This document shows positions 59,015-64,000 of a DNA stretch of 64,000 nt, in pieces. The translations under genes and the position numbers were made by a program. The stretch is taken from the NCBI RefSeq assembly GCF_034120055.1, contig NZ_CP139368.1, positions 3,658,001-3,722,000 of the forward strand, written 5' to 3'. Source of the DNA: Microbacterium rhizosphaerae (GTDB taxonomy: Bacteria; Actinomycetota; Actinomycetes; Actinomycetales; Microbacteriaceae). The notes under the pieces are model-generated. The model worked only from the letters and a program-made list of their open reading frames with translations, had not been told where the DNA came from and did no database searches. Each line of letters starts with the position of its first letter. Position 1 is the first letter of the stretch.

Positions 59015-59965
59015 TCACGCCACCAGCGCGAGCGCGATGAAGACGAAGATGACGACATCGCTGAGGAAGTGGATCCACCACGCCCAGAAGAGGCCACGCG
59101 TCTCCAGCATGGCCTTGCCGAGCATCCACCCCATGAAGATCGAGAGCATCACGCCGAGCGGTCCGCCGGGAGTGCCGAAGTAGTGCGCGGCGCCGAACAG
59201 GACGGCCGACTGCCACAGCGCCTGGCTGCTTCCGACGGCCGGTTCGAGCGTCGCCAGCATAGGCGCCCGATAGATCATCTCCTCGCTGAAGGCGTTGAGC
59301 GCTGCGTACATGATGATCGACGGGATCATCGGAACGAGGGCGGCGAACTCGGTTGCTGTGGGTCGGACCGCGAGATACTGCGCGACGCCGAGCGCACCCG
59401 CGATCCCGAACCCCCAGATCAGTCCGAAACGGCGCCAGGAGTCCGCATGCGGGAAGCCGAGCAGCGGAACCGGACGGATGGGGGCGGTGATGTTGCCGAG
59501 ACGCAGGAAGAGGTCCCGCGATCGCAGTCCCGTGAGCAGCAGCGAGACGATCATCACGAGCGCGACAAGGAGCTTCGCGGTCTGCTCCGCCTGCATGCGG
59601 CCGTCGAAGGAAGTGGCACCGAGCAGCGACTGCAACGGCGCGATCGTCAGATCCACGAGCGGCAGGACATCGATGAGGATGAGCAGCAGGCACATCGTCA
59701 GGCCGAATCGCCAGAGCGGCCGCAATCGGCGAGAGAGGATCGTCGCGACGAGGAGGGCGGACGGGACGGCGATCTGCGCGATGGTCAGCCATGCCGGTAC
59801 CCGCCCGACGAACTCCGTCCACAGGATGGCCGGGACGGTGCCGGCCAGCAGAGTCGTCGCCCACGATGCCCACACCGCCCAGGTTGCAGGCGCCGGTCGG
59901 GGCTTCCACGCCTCCGCTGCTCCGGCTCGTGAGCGTAGGACCCCGAGGTCGCGCCTGTCACTCAT
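59015..59965 (-). CDS. CPBP-family intramembrane metalloprotease
   Basis: 316 residues from the ATG at 59965 with GAGGAG upstream. Eight or so spans; 'AFSEEMIYRAPM' (E228-E229, R233), 'LFGAAHYFG' (H261) and 'WIHFLSDV' (H299) are the three Abi/CAAX-protease motifs. Its role (processing of prenylated or bacteriocin-like proteins, or anti-sigma factor cleavage) is unknown. Probably one transcript with the WS/DGAT gene. Confidence 0.88.
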   Translation of the reverse strand: MSDRRDLGVLRSRAGAAEAWKPRPAPATWAVWASWATTLLAGTVPAILWTEFVGRVPAWLTIAQIAVPSALLVATILSRRLRPLWRFGLTMCLLLILIDVLPLVDLTIAPLQSLLGATSFDGRMQAEQTAKLLVALVMIVSLLLTGLRSRDLFLRLGNITAPIRPVPLLGFPHADSWRRFGLIWGFGIAGALGVAQYLAVRPTATEFAALVPMIPSIIMYAALNAFSEEMIYRAPMLATLEPAVGSSQALWQSAVLFGAAHYFGTPGGPLGVMLSIFMGWMLGKAMLETRGLFWAWWIHFLSDVVIFVFIALALVA

Positions 59966-60243
59966 CTTCGGCCGCTCCTCGTGATCGCCCGGCGGGGCGA
60001 GTAAGGCGTCACGCCGATGTTCCACGGCCGTACTCGCACCGCTGCCCGGATGGTGCGAGCACCAGCTTCCGGCAGGCGCGGTCCGCAGCAGAAGGTCGAA
60101 GGTCCCGCCGGCCGACGCCCCAGCCACGCCATCGCCCGTCATGGACGAGCTCTGCGCGTAGCGATCGTCAGCGGCGATATCCCCACGAACCGCGATTGTC
60201 AACGGTTCGGCTCGTGTGGCGGGTTGCGGGTACGGTCGTCCGT

Positions 60244-60435
60244 ATGAGCAAGCGCCAGGAGCCCGGCCGGAGCATGTCGAAGGGACCGATCCGCGTCACC
60301 CGCCGTGAGGCATCGGCATCGGCTGCCGTCGTCTCGGTCGCCTGGACGTACGACAACGAACGCGGTCGGACCGTGTGGCTGCGCCCCGCGAGCGGGATCG
60401 AGATCGCCGGTCGTCCCCATCCGTCGCTTCGGTGA
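60244..60435 (+). CDS. Small basic hypothetical protein (63 aa)
   Basis: 'MSKRQEPGRSMSKGPIRVTR' then 'EASASAAVVSVAWTYDNERG' and a short Pro/His end. No Shine-Dalgarno; TACGGT at 60231-60236 could act as -10 for a leaderless message. No family recognised. Its stop lies 46 bases before the convergent LacI gene. The long open frame to its left has no supporting signal. Confidence 0.4.
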   Translation: MSKRQEPGRSMSKGPIRVTRREASASAAVVSVAWTYDNERGRTVWLRPASGIEIAGRPHPSLR

Positions 60436-60481
60436 CCTCGGCCGTCATCTGTTCGCCGGTCCGTGATCGCCCGGGATACCA

Positions 60482-61546
60482 TCATCCACTCGGTCGCGGG
60501 GCCCCGGATGCCAGCGCTCGGTGCTGGCCCGCCGGAATCAGCGCGGGCTCGATGACGACGTGCCGATGGATGTGACCGACGCCCTCGTCGATCTCGCTCA
60601 ACAAGAGTCTGACGGCGTGCTCGCCCACGACCTCGCCCATCTGGTCGACGGTGGTGAGGGGGACTCGGCTGTTCCATGCCGCCCGATTGTCGTCGTAGCC
60701 CGTGATCGCGATCTCGGCGGGGACGCCGACGCCTTCGGTCTCCAGAGCTTGCACCAGCCCCATCGCCAACAGGTCCGCCGCGCCGACGATCCCGTCGGGA
60801 CGGGCCTCTGGCGGCCGCGCGGCGATGGCGACGCCGAGCCGGCGGCCGTCCTCCACCTCGACGTCCGCTGAGGGCAGGATCTCGAGGGTCGAAGCGCCGT
60901 TCGCCTCCCGCACCGCGCGCACGACTCCCCGCAGCCGGTCGTGCACCACAGGCGCGATGCCCTCGCCCCCGGCGAATGCGAGGCGTCGCCGCCCGCGTTC
61001 GAGCAGGTGTCGGGCAGCGAGGTAGCCGCCACGTTCGTTGTCGGTGGTGACGTTGCAGAAGTCGCCGCCGGCATCGTGATTGACCACCACGACGCATCGC
61101 CCGGGCGCGCGGAACTGCCGAAGGTCGTCCAGCGTGCCCCGCACGGGGGCCACGAGCATCCCCGAGACGTGCTCGGTACCGAGCAGCCGCAGATAGCCGC
61201 GCTGGGTGACTGCGGTGTTGTCCGAGTTGGCCAGGAGGAGCCGTGTCCCGACCGCTTCGCCATACGTCTGCGCCCCTCGCGCGATATCCAGGAAGAAGGA
61301 GTTCTCCAGATCCTCGACGACGAACCCCACCGTCGCGGTCAGTCCCGTCACGAGGGTTCGGGCGGCGCGGTTGGGCACGAAGCCCGGCGCGAGGATCGCT
61401 CGCTCTACCCGTTCGCGCGTCTGCAACGCGACCAGGGCAGGCCTGTTCAGCACGTTCGACACGGTGCCCGTCGACACCCGTGCCATCGTCGCCACATCCA
61501 AGACGGTGGGGCGACCCCCTCCGCTGCGCTGGGCAGTCGCTCGCAT
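60482..61546 (-). CDS. LacI-family regulator beside the CBM9/CE15 gene
   Basis: 354 residues from the ATG at 61546 with GGGAG upstream. HTH 'TVLDVATMARVSTGTVSNVL' and effector domain ('VVVVNHDAGGDFCNVTTDNE', 'EIAITGYDDNRAAW'). It follows the glucuronoyl-esterase-like gene in the same direction beyond a hairpin, so it may be separately transcribed. A role in control of plant-polymer genes is inferred from position; its operator is not visible in the window. Confidence 0.9.
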   Translation of the reverse strand: MRATAQRSGGGRPTVLDVATMARVSTGTVSNVLNRPALVALQTRERVERAILAPGFVPNRAARTLVTGLTATVGFVVEDLENSFFLDIARGAQTYGEAVGTRLLLANSDNTAVTQRGYLRLLGTEHVSGMLVAPVRGTLDDLRQFRAPGRCVVVVNHDAGGDFCNVTTDNERGGYLAARHLLERGRRRLAFAGGEGIAPVVHDRLRGVVRAVREANGASTLEILPSADVEVEDGRRLGVAIAARPPEARPDGIVGAADLLAMGLVQALETEGVGVPAEIAITGYDDNRAAWNSRVPLTTVDQMGEVVGEHAVRLLLSEIDEGVGHIHRHVVIEPALIPAGQHRALASGAPRPSG

Positions 61547-61587
61547 CCTCGTCTCCCGTATGCGTCGGCGTTCGTGAAGTCCGAAGA

Positions 61588-61633
61588 GCTCCCGCGAGCC
61601 GGATGATCCGCAGATCACCCGGTTCGCGGGAGC
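61588..61633 (-). terminator. Terminator hairpin between the CE15 gene and LacI
   Basis: GCTCCCGCGAGCCGG pairs with CCGGTTCGCGGGAGC except for a wobble position, extended by GATC/GATC across the loop CGCA. It lies 41 bases after the CE15 gene stop in its direction. Confidence 0.65.
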
Positions 61634-61674
61634 CCGGATGTCCCGCTTGGGCCACCACGGCCCTGCCGGTCGTC

Positions 61675-64000
61675 CTAGCTCTGCGGTGCGCCCGCCGCGT
61701 TGAGGAAGAGCACGAGCTGCTGCGCGCTGCTCACGATTCGACCGGCCTCGGGTGAGGAGACGATCCCCGCTTGGCCGAACCCGGCGACCTGGGTGATGAA
61801 GTCTCCCAGTACGACCGCCGCTTCGGACGGCTGGTCGCTCGCCTGCAGCTTCTTCACGTGATCGAGCTTCACGGTCAACGCGGTGGCGCGTCCCTGGTTC
61901 AGCCCCAGCCCGGCCACCGTGGAGCGGAGGTCGGCCAACTCGGACGCGAAGCCCGAGAAGTACCAGCCGTCGCCCCCGCCGACACCCGTCTTGCCGCCGG
62001 TGATCGTGTTGTAGCCGCCCCAGTAGTAGTCGTACGGGTTCTGCGTCTGCCCGTCCGACACCTTCAGCGAATACGGGTCGGTGTTCAGGCGTGCCGACTC
62101 TTCGGCGGTCAGCGTCTTCGTGCCGTAGAGCAGATCGCTGAGGTAGTGGCCCTCCGGCGTCGCGCTCGCCGCACCGTGCGGGTCGCCCGACGACACGTAG
62201 TTGCCGCTGTTGAACTTCACGAAGTCGGATCCGTTGACGCCCATGTTGTCGTAGACGCTCTTGGCGATCTCGAGGCTCATGTTGTCGGTGACGGCGCCGT
62301 CGTTGTAGTCGTTCAGGTTCGTGTCGATGATGATCGCTCGATCCGGAGCGAGGGTGGCCACCAGATCCGCCTGGTCGAACGGGAGCCGGCTGTAGTCGCC
62401 GTACCCGTACGAGCCGTCCTGGTGGTCGTACTCGTGGCCATAGGGAAGGAAGTGACGGAACAGCTCCGTCTCACGGACGCGGTTGTGCCGGTAGCTGTTG
62501 CCCGGACCCTCCGTACCGTGGGAGACGATGTTCTGCGCGCCCGGGTTGTCGTACGCGGTTCCGCTGAAATCGAACTCCTGCCCTTGGGCGTTGTACCGCC
62601 AGTTGGCCGGACCTGTCGCGCCCGCACCCCCCGCGACCACGGCCTTCACCCGGTCGTCGAAGACCGCGGCGACGAACGCCTCCTTCCCGTTGATCGAGAA
62701 GCCTTTCGTCACGGCGGTGGCCGGGTCGATCTTGGCTGCGAGCGCCGCGTTGGCGGCGACGGCTGCCTGCAGCGCATCGAGATAGACCGAGACCGCCGTC
62801 GCGTTCGCGATCAGGATGCTCGAGTCCGCCGACGTGCTGTTCCGCTGGTACGGGAAGAGCGTGTAGAACGTGCCCACCCGGTTCGGGTTGCCCCAGGCGC
62901 CCGCGTCGGTGCGATTGTCGCCGCCCCAGTTCGGGAAGGTGACGTTCGCGATGCCGTTCGCCGTGAAGTTCGTGCTGAAGCCCACCGCCGCCTCTCCTCC
63001 GCCGGGGACCGACGCCGGAAGCGTGATCGGGATGGAGATGTTGACCGGGACGCCACCGGCGAAGTTGGCGTTCGTGGGTACGACCTGCGCCGTCACGACG
63101 GGATTGCCGGTGCCGTTGTACGCGTTGCCCGTCACGTTGATCGTGTAGTCCACGCCGAGCTGCGGCTTGTACCCGTACTCGTAGAACTGCGCGAGGTCGA
63201 GGATCTCCTTCTTGCGCTTCTGCCATTGCGCCGCGTTCGTCACCTGACCGTTCGTGCCCTTGGTGGGGTCGAAGAACGTGTAGGCGCTCGGCAGCGTCTG
63301 CAGCTGCGGCAGATCGTGCGGATCCGGATACTTCGTGTCCGCCCAGCGCAGCCCGTCGAAGGCATCCGTCACCGCCGTGACTGCGGCCTCCTTGTCCGCA
63401 CGGGATGCCGTCGCGGAGTCCTTGATCGCGAGGTACGCATTCTTCGCGCTGACGAACGCGTTCTTGGATGCGGGCGTCCACACCGCGCTGCCGTCACCGT
63501 TCGCGCCCGGCTGGGTGCCGTTGCCCGAACCGCCCGGGTTGCTCTTGGAATTCCAGAACCGGATGTCCTCGTCCGCGCTCCACCCGCTGTAGGCGAACGG
63601 GGTCTTCTTGTCCCAGCCGTCGAGGGTGACGACGCCCCAGTCGCGGTTCGGCGTCCGCTGGGCGTCCGGCAGGTTGGAGCCGTCCTCCAGGCCCGTGTAG
63701 TACTGGCTCTTGCTCCAGTAGGTGAAGGAGTTGCCCTGGTCGTAGGCCCCCACCTCGAGGCCCACCTTCGTGCCGTCCGTCAGCTGACGGTTCGGCTCAT
63801 CTCCCCAGCCTTCGATCTGCAGCGCGAACTCGTAGGTGTAGTTGACGCCGTCGCCCGGGGTGTACCCCGACGACTTGAACGCCTTCAGCCGCGTCGAGTA
63901 GTCCTGATTGGTGGGATTGAAGAACGACCCCAGCGAGGGAATCGTCGGGTTGTTGTACGACGTCACCGAGGTGAGGTTCGGGTTCGCGCTCAGGAAGAAC
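61675..64000 (-). CDS. CBM9-plus-CE15 (glucuronoyl esterase-like) protein, 5' end cut by the right edge
   Basis: More than 770 residues; the frame is open through the window edge, and the GTG at 63966 is internal. In order: a CBM9-type carbohydrate-binding module ('EFALQIEGWGDEPNRQLTDG', 'TPNRDWGVVTLDGWDKKTPF'), a Gly/Ser-rich linker, a helical FIVAR-like segment, and a CE15-like catalytic domain. The CE15 nucleophile is in 'GFSINGKEAF' (Ser codon 62695-62697; classical motif GCSRxGK), with acidic and His residues at 'GDPHG'. It probably cleaves ester links between lignin and glucuronoxylan, or a related ester, outside the cell. Earlier modules and the signal peptide lie beyond the window. 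Confidence 0.82.
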   Translation of the reverse strand, partial: FFLSANPNLTSVTSYNNPTIPSLGSFFNPTNQDYSTRLKAFKSSGYTPGDGVNYTYEFALQIEGWGDEPNRQLTDGTKVGLEVGAYDQGNSFTYWSKSQYYTGLEDGSNLPDAQRTPNRDWGVVTLDGWDKKTPFAYSGWSADEDIRFWNSKSNPGGSGNGTQPGANGDGSAVWTPASKNAFVSAKNAYLAIKDSATASRADKEAAVTAVTDAFDGLRWADTKYPDPHDLPQLQTLPSAYTFFDPTKGTNGQVTNAAQWQKRKKEILDLAQFYEYGYKPQLGVDYTINVTGNAYNGTGNPVVTAQVVPTNANFAGGVPVNISIPITLPASVPGGGEAAVGFSTNFTANGIANVTFPNWGGDNRTDAGAWGNPNRVGTFYTLFPYQRNSTSADSSILIANATAVSVYLDALQAAVAANAALAAKIDPATAVTKGFSINGKEAFVAAVFDDRVKAVVAGGAGATGPANWRYNAQGQEFDFSGTAYDNPGAQNIVSHGTEGPGNSYRHNRVRETELFRHFLPYGHEYDHQDGSYGYGDYSRLPFDQADLVATLAPDRAIIIDTNLNDYNDGAVTDNMSLEIAKSVYDNMGVNGSDFVKFNSGNYVSSGDPHGAASATPEGHYLSDLLYGTKTLTAEESARLNTDPYSLKVSDGQTQNPYDYYWGGYNTITGGKTGVGGGDGWYFSGFASELADLRSTVAGLGLNQGRATALTVKLDHVKKLQASDQPSEAAVVLGDFITQVAGFGQAGIVSSPEAGRIVSSAQQLVLFLNAAGAPQS

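Noticed and set aside
1..64000. CRISPR array or rRNA genes
   Set aside because: No regularly spaced repeats of CRISPR length and no rRNA-like sequence were seen; the only direct repeats are short operator-type elements.

Overview
The window is high-GC DNA from an actinobacterium. It is most likely a member of the Microbacteriaceae (Microbacterium-like). The basis is strong GC3 bias, frequent GTG starts, short or absent leaders, a pair of DUF7882-type small proteins, DUF3618/holin-like envelope proteins, and several LacI-regulated sugar ABC operons that lack their own ATPase. This placement is inference from gene content; there is no rRNA in the window.

Region 1 (1-12.8 kb) looks like an accessory island devoted to plant glycosides and esters. 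It holds the end of a carboxylesterase, an AtuA-like protein with its small partner, a decayed GH78 alpha-L-rhamnosidase, a GH1 beta-glucosidase on the opposite strand, and an overlapping operon of acetyl-xylan-esterase-like hydrolase, tannase-like hydrolase, GH3 beta-glucosidase and SDR dehydrogenase. It ends with an IS3 transposase scrap, a VapBC-type toxin-antitoxin pair and a tRNA-Arg(ACG), which are common island-edge features.

Region 2 (12.9-18.5 kb) carries small conserved proteins, a nitronate-monooxygenase-like enzyme, an MFS transporter, a TauE/SafE permease and an FHA protein. Region 3 (18.5-33.9 kb) is two LacI-controlled sugar systems. The first is an alpha-glucoside system: SBP, two permeases, a two-TM protein and LacI, with a divergent GH13 alpha-glucosidase behind tandem CAACCGGTTG operators. 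The second is a fructan/sucrose system: SBP, two permeases, two different GH32 enzymes and fructokinase, with a divergent LacI. It has a tatA gene inside the operon, and its binding protein carries a twin-arginine lipoprotein signal. A gluconokinase follows.

Region 4 (34.1-42.9 kb) is rich in small stress or envelope proteins: a hydrophobic peptide, Rho-N-like protein, SRPBCC protein, two DUF7882 paralogues, and a trio including a PF07332 holin-like protein and a DUF3618 protein. It also holds a glycosyltransferase, a K+ channel and an amino-acid permease. Region 5 (43-60.4 kb) is mixed metabolism: lgt, SDR and hydrolase facing a LysR regulator across a perfect dyad, epimerase, VOC protein, DHFR-like protein, old yellow enzyme, a rifampicin-phosphotransferase-like PEP-utilising protein behind a 30-bp palindrome, PNPOx, aldose epimerase, Nramp-like transporter, WS/DGAT acyltransferase and CPBP protease. 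Region 6 (60.5-64 kb) returns to plant polymers with a LacI regulator and the 3' part of a large CBM9 plus CE15 (glucuronoyl esterase-like) protein that runs off the right edge.

The sugar genes point to a plant- or soil-associated organism that deacylates and deglycosylates plant material outside or at the cell surface, imports short sugars by ABC transport and splits them in the cytoplasm.
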